NCBI GenBank assembly: GCA_965212245.1
Contig: OZ243107.1
Coordinates: 3,658,001 to 3,722,000, forward strand
Direction: 5' to 3'
Length of the DNA: 64,000 nucleotides
DNA from: CAKZNE01 sp040222435
GTDB taxonomy: Bacteria > Bacteroidota > Bacteroidia > Flavobacteriales > Schleiferiaceae
Positions 25,103-33,968 of the stretch are shown piece after piece. The notes beneath the pieces are model-generated. The model saw nothing but the letters and a program-made list of their open reading frames with translations. It was not told where the DNA came from and ran no database searches. Each line of letters opens with the position of its first letter. Positions within the stretch are counted from its first letter, which is position 1. The position numbers were made by a program, and so were the translations under genes.

Positions 25103-26590
25103 ATGTCATTGGATCACAACACTATTAAAACCCTTGGTGAGCTCAAAAAAGCAGGCTACCAGCCAAAAACCATTAAACAAGAGTTACGCAGTAACCTTAC
25201 CCAATATTTAAAAACCGGACGCAATGTGTTTGAAGGTATTCATGGTTTTGAGCACACCGTTATTCCGGATCTGGAAAGAGCTATCCTTTCCGGTCATAAC
25301 ATTAACTTTTTAGGATTACGGGGACAAGCCAAAACCCGCATGGCCCGGCTAATGGTGAACCTGCTGGATGAATATATCCCGGTAGTGGAAGGCAGTGAAC
25401 TGAATGATGATCCTCTTAACCCTATATCGCGCTACGCTCAGCAGCTTGTAAATGAAAAAGGTGATCAAACTCCGGTGAGCTGGATACATCGCAATGAACG
25501 GTATTATGAAAAACTGGCCACACCGGATGTAACGGTAGCCGACCTCATAGGCGATGTGGATCCTATCAAAGCAGCTAATTTAAAACTGAGTTTTGCTGAT
25601 GAACGGGTAATCCACTACGGCATGATACCGCGTGCTAACCGCAGTATTTTTGTGATCAATGAGTTACCGGATCTGCAGGCACGGATACAAGTGGCCTTGT
25701 TTAATATTCTTCAGGAAGGTGATGTGCAAATTAGAGGCTTTAAACTCCGTCTCAATTTAGATATACAATTTGTATTTACCGCCAACCCGGAAGATTACAC
25801 CAACCGTGGCTCTATAGTAACTCCGCTTAAAGACCGGATAGGGAGCCAAATACTGACACATTATCCGGAATCTATAAAGGTGGCCCGTAAAATTACCGGG
25901 CAGGAAGCCCAGGTGCTTCAGGAACAAAAAAACCAGGTATTTATCCCGGATGTGGCCCAAAACCTCTTGGAACAAATTGCTTTTGAGGCACGGGATAACG
26001 AATATATTGATGCTAAAAGTGGCGTTTCAGCCCGCCTCACTATTTCCGCATTGGAAAACCTGGTAAGCGCTGCAGAGCGCAGAGCCCTGATCAATGGCGG
26101 TAAGACTACCCAGGTAAGATTGAGTGATTTTACAGGTATTATTCCGGCCATCACAGGTAAGGTAGAACTGGTGTATGAAGGTGAGCAGGAAGGGGCCAGC
26201 CTGGTAGCTGAACACCTGATAGGCCATGCCGTGAAAAGCCTTTTACCCGCCTATATGCCTTCCCTGGAAGGCTTGAAAGCGAGTGATGAAAAAAGCCCTT
26301 ATGCCCGATTGATCAGTTGGTTTGGACAGGGAGAGTCTGTAGATATTCTATTGGATTTTACCAACAGCGAATACCAGAAAGCATTGGATGCCATTACGCC
26401 ACTGAAACAAATGGTGGAAAAATTTCAACCGGATCTGCCGCCAAGCGAACGTTACTTTGTAATGGAAATGGTATTGTGGGGTTTGGCCGAACACGCCAAG
26501 CTGAATAAAGAAAGACTGGTAAGCGGTTTTAATTTTTCCGACCTGTTCAGTACCTACCTGCGCAGAGGTGACCTGGATATGGAAAACTAA
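25103..26590 (+). CDS. MoxR/magnesium-chelatase-like AAA+ ATPase
   Basis: The 495-residue cytoplasmic ATPase has Walker A GLRGQAKTR near 72-80. A Walker B-like strand IFVINELPDL has Asn-Glu where many members have Asp-Glu. The family loop LFNILQEGDVQIRG is near 205 and sensor 1 is FTANPEDYTN. The N-terminal helical region (EHTVIPDLERAILSGHN) and the C-terminal lid agree with BchI/MoxR-type helicases of the magnesium-chelatase superfamily. It follows the VWA gene on the same strand and almost certainly works with that protein. Annotation as magnesium chelatase would be by superfamily only, as no tetrapyrrole gene is present. The 3' end converges with the LysM gene, with a hairpin between them. 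Confidence 0.87.
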   Translation: MSLDHNTIKTLGELKKAGYQPKTIKQELRSNLTQYLKTGRNVFEGIHGFEHTVIPDLERAILSGHNINFLGLRGQAKTRMARLMVNLLDEYIPVVEGSELNDDPLNPISRYAQQLVNEKGDQTPVSWIHRNERYYEKLATPDVTVADLIGDVDPIKAANLKLSFADERVIHYGMIPRANRSIFVINELPDLQARIQVALFNILQEGDVQIRGFKLRLNLDIQFVFTANPEDYTNRGSIVTPLKDRIGSQILTHYPESIKVARKITGQEAQVLQEQKNQVFIPDVAQNLLEQIAFEARDNEYIDAKSGVSARLTISALENLVSAAERRALINGGKTTQVRLSDFTGIIPAITGKVELVYEGEQEGASLVAEHLIGHAVKSLLPAYMPSLEGLKASDEKSPYARLISWFGQGESVDILLDFTNSEYQKALDAITPLKQMVEKFQPDLPPSERYFVMEMVLWGLAEHAKLNKERLVSGFNFSDLFSTYLRRGDLDMEN

Positions 26591-26602
26591 ACACCAACCG
26601 CA

Positions 26603-26638
26603 AATATGATCCTGATCAAAGTTTGATCAGGGTCATAT
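26603..26638. terminator. Hairpin between convergent genes, possible bidirectional terminator
   Basis: An inverted repeat of about 17 base pairs with one wobble (centred near 26620) lies between the AAA+ gene (stop 26590) and the end of the LysM gene (stop 26616). It overlaps the last codons of the latter. T tracts are weak on both sides, so termination is plausible but not certain. Confidence 0.45.
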
Positions 26639-28724
26639 TCCGTATTCCGGTTATAAACATAAACTCATTACGAAAGCCACCGTCCGGGGTTTTACGAATC
26701 TCAAAACCAGTATTCGTATAATTCTCACTATCGTTAAGACTGTACATCATATACTTACCGGTTTTCCATAATTTATTGAGAAAGTACATCCCTACGTCAT
26801 ACCCCTGATAGGCATAGCGCATAGGTTCATTCTGATACTTTTTGCGGTAAGCTTTTATAAACTTAACCGTTTCAGGATTTGAATAATCCACAAAATATTC
26901 ATTGGGCATGGTAAGGTGCAGGTCATTGAGGTAATCCGGTTCTAAAGTAGTGATCTGGTTTACGCGGGATGAACCTAAAATATATACCGATGTATCACGG
27001 ATGAGTCTTAGTTTATTGATCAGGTCGCTTAGAAAAACCTTATCGTTAGATGTCATTACAAAAACATTGCGCTTACCCTTTGCCAGAGATTCACGCAGCT
27101 CATTGCGGCTAATATCGCTGCCTTCCAATACCACATTGTCAATAAAACGGCCGTTATCACGGGCTTTCAGACGGGCTTTGATCTGGCGCACATCTTCCAC
27201 CTCTTCCGGCTTTCCGGTATGGCTGAAAACGATGCGGGCCTCACTAAAACGGGTATTGAGCAACTCCGCCATTTTAGCGTCATTCTCTATAGAACCGGGT
27301 ATACACTGCACCAGATTAGGGCGACCTTTTACATCAACCGTTTTACTGAGCGGAGAGATTACGGGCACCTTGTCTTTTTGTAATTCATCGGCCACAAACT
27401 CTACGTTTTCCTTGTAAAGCGGCCCCACTATCATATCAAAATCAGTCTTGCGTATTTCGCTGATCTTTTCCTTGAGTAAAAAGGGACTGTTCTTAGTATC
27501 AAAAACGTTTAACGTTAAATTCATTCCCGCTTTGCTGAGCGAATCAGCAGCCATAAGGAAACCGTTGTAAAACTCCAGCGCTACTTTAGAGCGTTTGTCT
27601 ATTTCTTCTGCATCAGTGTCACCAGAATCAACATCTGTAACAAAAAAGGGAAGCATAAGCCCCACCAGGTAATTGCGTGTGATGTCTATGCTCAGGGTGT
27701 CTTCAATATCTATTTTGATCTCTTTCTCTCTGCTGTCAGCGGGCTTATTTAAACCTCGTTTACGTTCTACCTGTGCGTCCGGCACCTGATCTTTACGTGG
27801 TTCGGGGTCTACCTTCTTAAATATCTTATCCAGGAAACTGGTTTCTTTTTGCTGCTGCTTGCGCGGAACTATAATGTACTTATCCAATTCCAACCCACGA
27901 GCCAGTTCGGGGTTTAGAGCTACCAGCTCGTCCCGGCTCACATTAAATTTTTGCTTTAGCGAAAAGAAAGAATCTCCCGTTTTTACGCGGTATAAAAGAT
28001 AAGTGCCATTGGTATCCGGTTCTTCAGTATTGTTTTCTTTTTGCCCCACCTCCTGAGCCGGCTCATCTTTTTCAAGTCCGTCTTCAGGCACACGCGGTTT
28101 GGGTGTTTTTTCCGGACCCACCCTGCGGTTGCCCGGTAACTTCAGTACCTGGCCAATCCGTAAACCATCTTCCGCTCCGGGGTTCAGTAAGTAAAGGCTG
28201 TCCAGGGATATGGTATACTGACGACTTAAGGAATAGGCTGTTTCATCCTTTTGCACCTGATGATAGGTATAATTGGAATCCAGCACCCCGGCTTTTTCTT
28301 CCTCCGCTTCCTTCACCGGTACTTTTAAAGTCATCCCCAGTTTTAAGCCGTCTGTCAGATCCGGATTGTGTTGCCGCAATTCAGGTTCCGTTACACCGTA
28401 GGTTCGGGTAAGGGAATAAAGGGTTTCACCAGCTTCCACCTTATGGTATACAAAATCCGGTTCTGTGCCGCCCTTCTGCGCATTTTCACTGGCTACAGCT
28501 GCCTCCTTTTTAGGAATTAAAAGCGTCAGACCTTCCTTAAGGCCACTCTTTATTTCAGGGTTAAACTTCTCTAATTCCTCAATAGTAATATTGTACTGGT
28601 TTGAAATACCATATTTGGTTTCCTTAGCCTGTACTTCGTGAAATATATAATCATCATCCTGACCGCTGGCTTGTAAGCCAAAGGCCAGAAGTAATACTAT
28701 TAAAAACCTGCTTGTTATTCCCAT
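26616..28724 (-). CDS. LysM and periplasmic-binding-protein (PBP1) fusion
   Basis: This 702-residue exported protein starts with a signal peptide (MGITSRFLIVLLLAFGLQASGQ). Four LysM modules follow at about 29-71, 92-135, 152-195 and 245-288. They contain repeats such as YHKVEAGETLYSLTRTYGV and YRVKTGDSFFSLKQKFNV, which bind the glycan chains of peptidoglycan. After a charged linker, residues 350-702 form a type 1 periplasmic-binding fold (VGLMLPFF, FDMIVGPLYKENV, PVISPLSK, YVLGSSR-like YILGSSRVNQI). The whole resembles the Bacteroidota PBP1-plus-LysM family and is probably a wall-associated sensor or scaffold. No transporter is adjacent. Its ATG overlaps the last 10 bases of guaA, implying coupled translation. 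Confidence 0.88.
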   Translation of the reverse strand: MGITSRFLIVLLLAFGLQASGQDDDYIFHEVQAKETKYGISNQYNITIEELEKFNPEIKSGLKEGLTLLIPKKEAAVASENAQKGGTEPDFVYHKVEAGETLYSLTRTYGVTEPELRQHNPDLTDGLKLGMTLKVPVKEAEEEKAGVLDSNYTYHQVQKDETAYSLSRQYTISLDSLYLLNPGAEDGLRIGQVLKLPGNRRVGPEKTPKPRVPEDGLEKDEPAQEVGQKENNTEEPDTNGTYLLYRVKTGDSFFSLKQKFNVSRDELVALNPELARGLELDKYIIVPRKQQQKETSFLDKIFKKVDPEPRKDQVPDAQVERKRGLNKPADSREKEIKIDIEDTLSIDITRNYLVGLMLPFFVTDVDSGDTDAEEIDKRSKVALEFYNGFLMAADSLSKAGMNLTLNVFDTKNSPFLLKEKISEIRKTDFDMIVGPLYKENVEFVADELQKDKVPVISPLSKTVDVKGRPNLVQCIPGSIENDAKMAELLNTRFSEARIVFSHTGKPEEVEDVRQIKARLKARDNGRFIDNVVLEGSDISRNELRESLAKGKRNVFVMTSNDKVFLSDLINKLRLIRDTSVYILGSSRVNQITTLEPDYLNDLHLTMPNEYFVDYSNPETVKFIKAYRKKYQNEPMRYAYQGYDVGMYFLNKLWKTGKYMMYSLNDSENYTNTGFEIRKTPDGGFRNEFMFITGIRNMTLIKL

Positions 28725-30244
28725 TCTATTGTTGCTGGTGGCTTAGAGCTGATATCGTATACTACCCGGTTTACACCTTTTACGCGATTAATGATCTTAT
28801 TGGATACTTCGGCTAAAAACTCATAGGGAAGGTGTACCCAATCTGCCGTCATTCCGTCTGTACTTTCTACAGCACGTAACGCCACCACGCTCTCATATGT
28901 TCTCTCGTCTCCCATAACGCCTACGGACTGTACGGGCAACAGCATGGCTCCTGCCTGCCATACATCATCGTATAAATTGTGATCTTTTAATCCGGAAATA
29001 AATACATCGTCCACTTCCTGCAAGATGCGTACCTTTTCTTTGGTGATCTCACCCAGGATACGAATGGCCAGACCGGGTCCTGGGAATGGATGACGGCCCA
29101 ACAGTTCATCTGCAATTCCCAAAGCCTTACCTACCCTGCGCACTTCGTCTTTAAACAAGGCACTCATAGGCTCCACGATCTTCAGCTTCATAAAATCCGG
29201 TAAGCCACCAACGTTGTGATGCGATTTAATGGTAGCTGAGGGTCCTTTTACACTTACAGATTCAATTACATCCGGGTAAATAGTACCCTGCGCCAGCCAT
29301 TCCACATCAGATATTTTTGAGGCTTCATCGTCAAAAACCTCTATAAAAACACGCCCTATGGTCTTTCTTTTGATCTCGGGGTCTGAAATTCCCTCTAAAG
29401 CGTCCAGAAAACGATCTGAAGAGTCCACTCCCTTAATATTAAGCCCCATCTCCTTATACTGATCCAGTACCTGCTCAAATTCATTTTTGCGCAGCACACC
29501 GTTATTCACAAAAATGCAATGCAATTGATCTCCGATAGCTTCAGAGAGCAATACTGCAGTTACCGTAGAGTCAACACCACCGGAAAGGCCCAGTACCACT
29601 CTATCCTTCCCTAGTTTTTTACGCATCTTCGCAATGGTATCTTCCACAAAAGAAACCGGGGTCCAGTCCTGCGAACAACCACAAATACCCACTACATAAT
29701 TCTTCAGCAGGGTAAGTCCGTCTTTACTATGATACACCTCCGGATGAAATTGTATACCGTAGGTTTCTTCGTTTTGAATGTGGTAGGCTGCCACCTTAAC
29801 ATCACGGGTGCTGGCCTCAATGGTGTACCCATTGGGAATTTCACGAATGGTATCTCCGTGGCTCATCCACACCTGTGAGCCCACCGCCATACCTTTAAAA
29901 AGCCTGGATGAACCATCGATATGCAAGAGGTTGGCCCTCCCGTACTCACGGGTTTCGGAAGCTTCTACTATACCTCCATGTTTTTGAGAAAGGTATTGTG
30001 CACCATAGCATACACCCAATAAGGGCAGCTTGCCTTTAATAGCACCCAGATCCAGCTGAGGTGCATTTTCATCACGCACTGATGAAGGGCTGCCGCTTAT
30101 GATTACTCCTTTGATCTGCGGTGTTAAGGCAGGAATCTTATTGTACGGATGTATTTCACAATACACATTTAATTCACGGATTCTCCGGGCTATCAATTGC
30201 GTATACTGAGAGCCGCAATCCACTATAAGGATCATTTCTTGCAT
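28715..30244 (-). CDS. guaA: GMP synthase (glutamine-hydrolysing)
   Basis: This enzyme converts XMP to GMP using ATP and glutamine in cytoplasmic purine synthesis. The 509-residue product contains the class I amidotransferase domain with catalytic C79 (GVCYGAQ) and H167/E169 (QFHPE). The ATP-pyrophosphatase P-loop SGGVDST is at 221-227. The C-terminal dimerisation domain has HPFPGPGLAIRILGE and ends SKPPATIEWE, the standard GuaA terminus. A second ATG three codons in (30235) is a credible alternative start (MILIVDCGSQYTQ), because a promoter-like box ends only 4 bases before the first ATG. The 3' end overlaps the LysM gene by 10 bases. Confidence 0.97.
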   Translation of the reverse strand: MQEMILIVDCGSQYTQLIARRIRELNVYCEIHPYNKIPALTPQIKGVIISGSPSSVRDENAPQLDLGAIKGKLPLLGVCYGAQYLSQKHGGIVEASETREYGRANLLHIDGSSRLFKGMAVGSQVWMSHGDTIREIPNGYTIEASTRDVKVAAYHIQNEETYGIQFHPEVYHSKDGLTLLKNYVVGICGCSQDWTPVSFVEDTIAKMRKKLGKDRVVLGLSGGVDSTVTAVLLSEAIGDQLHCIFVNNGVLRKNEFEQVLDQYKEMGLNIKGVDSSDRFLDALEGISDPEIKRKTIGRVFIEVFDDEASKISDVEWLAQGTIYPDVIESVSVKGPSATIKSHHNVGGLPDFMKLKIVEPMSALFKDEVRRVGKALGIADELLGRHPFPGPGLAIRILGEITKEKVRILQEVDDVFISGLKDHNLYDDVWQAGAMLLPVQSVGVMGDERTYESVVALRAVESTDGMTADWVHLPYEFLAEVSNKIINRVKGVNRVVYDISSKPPATIEWE

Positions 30245-30248
30245 CCGG

Positions 30249-30256
30249 CAAATTTA
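30249..30256 (-). promoter_or_regulatory. Possible -7 element of guaA
   Basis: TAAATTTG on the minus strand ends 4 bases before the first guaA ATG. If used, transcription would begin at or after that ATG, making the codon at 30235 the functional start. An upstream TTTG exists only at a spacing too short for the consensus. Confidence 0.35.
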
Positions 30257-30345
30257 AATCCTTTTCAAATTTTGATCAGCCATCTGTAGATAACTTCTTA
30301 AAACATATTTCAACATAGATATAATCTATCTAATATGAATTTTTC

Positions 30346-30353
30346 TACATTTG
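30346..30353 (+). promoter_or_regulatory. Possible -7 element of the SRPBCC gene
   Basis: TACATTTG matches TAnnTTTG and lies 31 bases upstream of the ATG at 30385. No TTTG was seen at the correct upstream spacing. Confidence 0.35.
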
Positions 30354-30384
30354 ACACCTTATTAACACATTAATTGTCAACCTT

Positions 30385-31440
30385 ATGAAAGCGTTAAAAA
30401 TTATTCTAATAATTATTCTGGTCCTCGCAGGAGTATACTGTGTATGGATGGCTACTTTACCTTCTGAGTACAAGGTAGAACGTTCTACAGTAATTGATGC
30501 ACCTCCGGCTCAGGTGTATGCCGTAGTTACGGATTTTAAAACCTGGGGCGACTGGGACCCCTGGAACCGAAGAGACTCCACCATTAAGCATGAATTTGGT
30601 GAAACTTCACAGGGCATGGGAGCTTCTTACTCCTGGACCAGTGAGAACAGCGGAGCCGGATCACAGGAGATTACAGCCACTGAGGAAAACAAATCCATGG
30701 AAACCACACTCCATTTTGAAGGAATGGGCGACTCCCAAACGCACTGGACTTTTGAGGAGGTACCGGAGGGGAAAACCAAGGTGACGTGGGATCTTACCGG
30801 TGAAGTTGGCTTTTTTGGCCGCTGGCAAACCGTAATGATGGATAAATTTGTAGGTAAGGATTATGAAGACGGACTGGATAATCTCAAAGAAAAAGTGGAG
30901 GCGATGCCCGCTATGAAAACCGAGTATGAAATAGTAATGACGGATGCTATTCCGGTTGAATACTATTCAGTAACTGATGAGATCGCCATCAGCGAAATGA
31001 GCTCAGATTTTTACGCACAACGCTACCAGGAGCTGGGCACTTACCTGGGAGCTGATGCAGCAAATATGAACGGTGCTCCCTTTGCTATCTACCACAAGTG
31101 GGACGAAGAGAATGATGCTACAAAAATTGAAGTAGCTCTTCCTGTTACTTCCGAAAAACCCGGAAACGACCGCGTAACTAAAGGTAAGATCGAAGCCGGA
31201 AAAGTATTGAAGATCGTTTATATGGGTCCTTACGAGGGTACCGGAGAAGCGCACCTGGCCATGGATCAATACATGCGTGAGAATAATATCCAGATAGGCG
31301 GTTATCCCTGGGAAGTGTATGTTACAGACCCCGGAACCGAGCCTGACTCCTCTAAATGGATAACCGAAATATATTACCCGGTTATGCCTCAGGATATGGA
31401 AATGGCCTCTGAAGAAGGTGATGATGCCGGCAATAGCTAA
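30385..31440 (+). CDS. Membrane-anchored SRPBCC plus GyrI-like fusion protein
   Basis: The 351-residue product has one N-terminal membrane segment (about 4-24, ALKIILIIILVLAGVYCVW). An SRPBCC (START-like) hydrophobic-ligand domain at about 30-175 contains VERSTVIDAPPAQVYAVVTD and the typical W-x-x-WDPW. A GyrI/effector-binding-like domain occupies about 180-335 (AIYHKWDEEN, VLKIVYMGPYEGTGEAH, WITEIYYPV). Both domains bind small hydrophobic molecules in related families, so the protein is likely a ligand binder facing one side of the membrane. There is no DNA-binding domain. A strong terminator follows at 31461-31488, so it is probably monocistronic and not part of the TonB receptor transcript. 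Confidence 0.85.
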   Translation: MKALKIILIIILVLAGVYCVWMATLPSEYKVERSTVIDAPPAQVYAVVTDFKTWGDWDPWNRRDSTIKHEFGETSQGMGASYSWTSENSGAGSQEITATEENKSMETTLHFEGMGDSQTHWTFEEVPEGKTKVTWDLTGEVGFFGRWQTVMMDKFVGKDYEDGLDNLKEKVEAMPAMKTEYEIVMTDAIPVEYYSVTDEIAISEMSSDFYAQRYQELGTYLGADAANMNGAPFAIYHKWDEENDATKIEVALPVTSEKPGNDRVTKGKIEAGKVLKIVYMGPYEGTGEAHLAMDQYMRENNIQIGGYPWEVYVTDPGTEPDSSKWITEIYYPVMPQDMEMASEEGDDAGNS

Positions 31441-31460
31441 TATTTTTTAGAATACTTTTG

Positions 31461-31488
31461 AACCCCGGCCCCTGGTCGGGGTTTTTTG
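31461..31488 (+). terminator. Rho-independent terminator after the SRPBCC gene
   Basis: AACCCCG (31461-31467) pairs with CGGGGTT (31477-31483), with extra inner pairs, and is followed by a T tract. It separates the SRPBCC gene from the TonB receptor gene starting 28 bases later. Confidence 0.88.
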
Positions 31489-31516
31489 TTGCACATTACC
31501 AAAGAACAAAACAGTT

Positions 31517-33886
31517 TTGAGAATATTTTTTAGTCTATCCCTTATCCTGGTCAGCCTGTGTGCCTATGCCCAGAAGGGTGTAATTCAAGGCCGGGTATTT
31601 GACCAGATCAATAATGAGCCTCTCCCCTCTGCCAACGTAATTATTGAAGGAACATCCATCGGAACCACCACTGATCCGGATGGGAATTATACACTACGGG
31701 TAGAACCGGGCCTGTATAATGTACAGGCTTCTTTTATCGGGTATAATACTAAAACCGAATACGAAGTACAGCTTAACTTATCCAACCCACGTTACCTGGA
31801 TTTCGCCTTACAGGAAAACAGTAAATCACTGGCTGAAGTGGAAGTTTCCGCACAACAACAGTTTGACCGCAAACCTGAAAGCCCGGTATCTGTAAACACA
31901 TTAGGCATCAACGAGATTCAGCGGAACCCGGGTGGCAACCAGGATATTTCCAAAGTGATCCAGGCTTTACCGGGTGTGGCTTCCACGCCAAGCTTTCGGA
32001 ATGATATAATTATCCGTGGTGGTGGGCCCAATGAAAATAAGTTCTTTTTAGACGGTATTGAGATTCCTGCCATTAATCACTTTGCTACCCAGGGCAGCAG
32101 CGGAGGACCCGTAGGACTCATCAACGTAAACTTTATCCGGCAGGTAGACCTCTATACCGGAGCATTTCCGGTAGAGAAGGCACAGGCTCTCAGCTCTGTA
32201 ATGGATATTCAATTAAAAGATGGACGGAAAGATCGCACCGGGGGTATTTTTCAGGTGGGTGCATCTGAAGTGGGTCTTACTTTAGAAGGTCCTCTAAGTG
32301 AAAAAACCACCTACATTGCTTCAGTACGCAGAAGTTACCTTCAGTTTCTTTTTTCACTGCTTGATCTTTCTTTTCTCCCTACTTATAATGATTTCCAGGT
32401 GAAAGTTAAATACCGCATAGATCCTAAGAACCAAATCACTTTTCTGGGGCTTGGCGCCATTGATAACTTTAAACTGAATTCAGATGCCAATGAAACCGAA
32501 CTGCAACGCTATCAGCTGCGCCTGTTGCCGGTAAATGAGCAATGGAATTACTCCGTAGGCACCAAGTATACTCATTTTGGTGAAAAGTCTTACACCAATT
32601 ATATACTGAGCCGTTTTATGTTGAATAATACGGCTGAGAAGTTTGTAGACAATAATTCCGATGCACTGCAATTGCTGGATTATGCATCTCAGGAAATTGA
32701 AAATAAACTGCGTATTGAACACATACTGCGCGGAGAAGAATGGCGCTGGACAGCCGGCCTGGGTTTGGAAGAGGCCAAATACAATACACAAACCCTGGAC
32801 AGAAGAGTACCAGCCGGTTTTCCTGATCTCTCCTACCAAAGTGAGCTGCGTTTATTTAAATATGCACTATTCGGACAAGCCACCCGTAGTTTCTGGAACG
32901 AAAAACTGAGCCTTACCCTGGGTTTGCGCGCAGATGCCAATACGTTTAATGATAGAATGGCTAATCCGCTAAACCAATTATCGCCTAAACTGGCGTTTTC
33001 CTATAATCTTTCTTCAGACTGGAGCTGGAATTCCAGCGCAGGTATCTATTACCAACTGCCACCCTATACTACATTAGGCTTTCGCAACACAGCCGGAAGC
33101 CTTATCAATACAGACCTCTCCTATATACGCTCCACCCATTATGTTACCGGGTTTACGCACTACCTGCCCTTTAATGCCAAGGTAAGTGTAGAAGGGTTTT
33201 ATAAAATATATGCCAACTATCCCTTTCTGGTACGGGATTCTATCACCCTGGCTAACCTGGGCAGTGATTTTGGTGTGATTGGCATAGGTGAAGCCACCAG
33301 TACTTCGGGCGGACAGGCGTACGGCCTGGAATTTCTCTATCAGCAAAAGTTGTATAAAGGCTGGTTTGGTACCCTGGCTTATACATGGGTACGCAGTGAG
33401 TTTGAAGATAAAAACGGTGATTATGTGCCCTCTGCCTGGGATAACGGGCACATCATTACCCTTACCATGGGCAAAAAACTAAAGCGCAACTGGGAAGTGG
33501 GTATACAATACCAATACCTGGGTGGTGCACCTTACACCCCTTTGGATCTGCGCACTTCAAGCCTCGTATCCGTATACGATGTAAACCAGCAGGGCCTGCC
33601 GGATTATAATCGGCTGAACAGTCAGCGGCTGGATGGTTTTAACCGCCTGAATCTGCGTATTGATAAAAAATGGTTTTTCAGCAAATGGAGTTTAGATATT
33701 TACCTGGACGTTCAAAACGCATTGGGACAAACTATATCCGGCAACCCTTACCTGGTATTGGATACAGATGCCAACGGGGATGCGGTTACCTATATGCAGG
33801 ATGGCCAGGAGTATTACCTTACCAAAACCATTGAAAATGAAACCGGCACTCTGATACCCAGTATCGGTCTTATCGTTGAATTCTGA
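31517..33886 (+). CDS. TonB-dependent outer-membrane receptor (TTG start)
   Basis: The 789-residue receptor begins at TTG 31517, giving the signal peptide MRIFFSLSLILVSLCAYAQ; no in-frame ATG precedes the mature region. A carboxypeptidase-like regulatory domain (about 20-105, GRVFDQINNEPLPSANVIIEG, start of the CarboxypepD_reg-like motif) is followed by the plug. The plug contains VIQALPGVASTPSFRNDIIIRGG, DGIEIPAINHF and GAFPVEKAQALSSVMDI. A 22-strand-type barrel runs to the aromatic terminus LIPSIGLIVEF. It should import a siderophore, cofactor or oligomer using TonB energy. The substrate cannot be inferred, because no SusD partner or uptake enzymes are adjacent. Confidence 0.92.
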   Translation: MRIFFSLSLILVSLCAYAQKGVIQGRVFDQINNEPLPSANVIIEGTSIGTTTDPDGNYTLRVEPGLYNVQASFIGYNTKTEYEVQLNLSNPRYLDFALQENSKSLAEVEVSAQQQFDRKPESPVSVNTLGINEIQRNPGGNQDISKVIQALPGVASTPSFRNDIIIRGGGPNENKFFLDGIEIPAINHFATQGSSGGPVGLINVNFIRQVDLYTGAFPVEKAQALSSVMDIQLKDGRKDRTGGIFQVGASEVGLTLEGPLSEKTTYIASVRRSYLQFLFSLLDLSFLPTYNDFQVKVKYRIDPKNQITFLGLGAIDNFKLNSDANETELQRYQLRLLPVNEQWNYSVGTKYTHFGEKSYTNYILSRFMLNNTAEKFVDNNSDALQLLDYASQEIENKLRIEHILRGEEWRWTAGLGLEEAKYNTQTLDRRVPAGFPDLSYQSELRLFKYALFGQATRSFWNEKLSLTLGLRADANTFNDRMANPLNQLSPKLAFSYNLSSDWSWNSSAGIYYQLPPYTTLGFRNTAGSLINTDLSYIRSTHYVTGFTHYLPFNAKVSVEGFYKIYANYPFLVRDSITLANLGSDFGVIGIGEATSTSGGQAYGLEFLYQQKLYKGWFGTLAYTWVRSEFEDKNGDYVPSAWDNGHIITLTMGKKLKRNWEVGIQYQYLGGAPYTPLDLRTSSLVSVYDVNQQGLPDYNRLNSQRLDGFNRLNLRIDKKWFFSKWSLDIYLDVQNALGQTISGNPYLVLDTDANGDAVTYMQDGQEYYLTKTIENETGTLIPSIGLIVEF

Positions 33887-33968
33887 TATAGACAATCCCA
33901 ATTCAACCATTGTTCGCAGGACTGCACTTTCAAATTAATTGGTGAAATTTGTCAGTAAACCACCTTAC

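Noticed and set aside
25103..26590. Naming the AAA+ gene as a true magnesium chelatase
   Set aside because: Only the superfamily fold is shared; no chlorophyll or tetrapyrrole genes occur in the window and Walker B differs.
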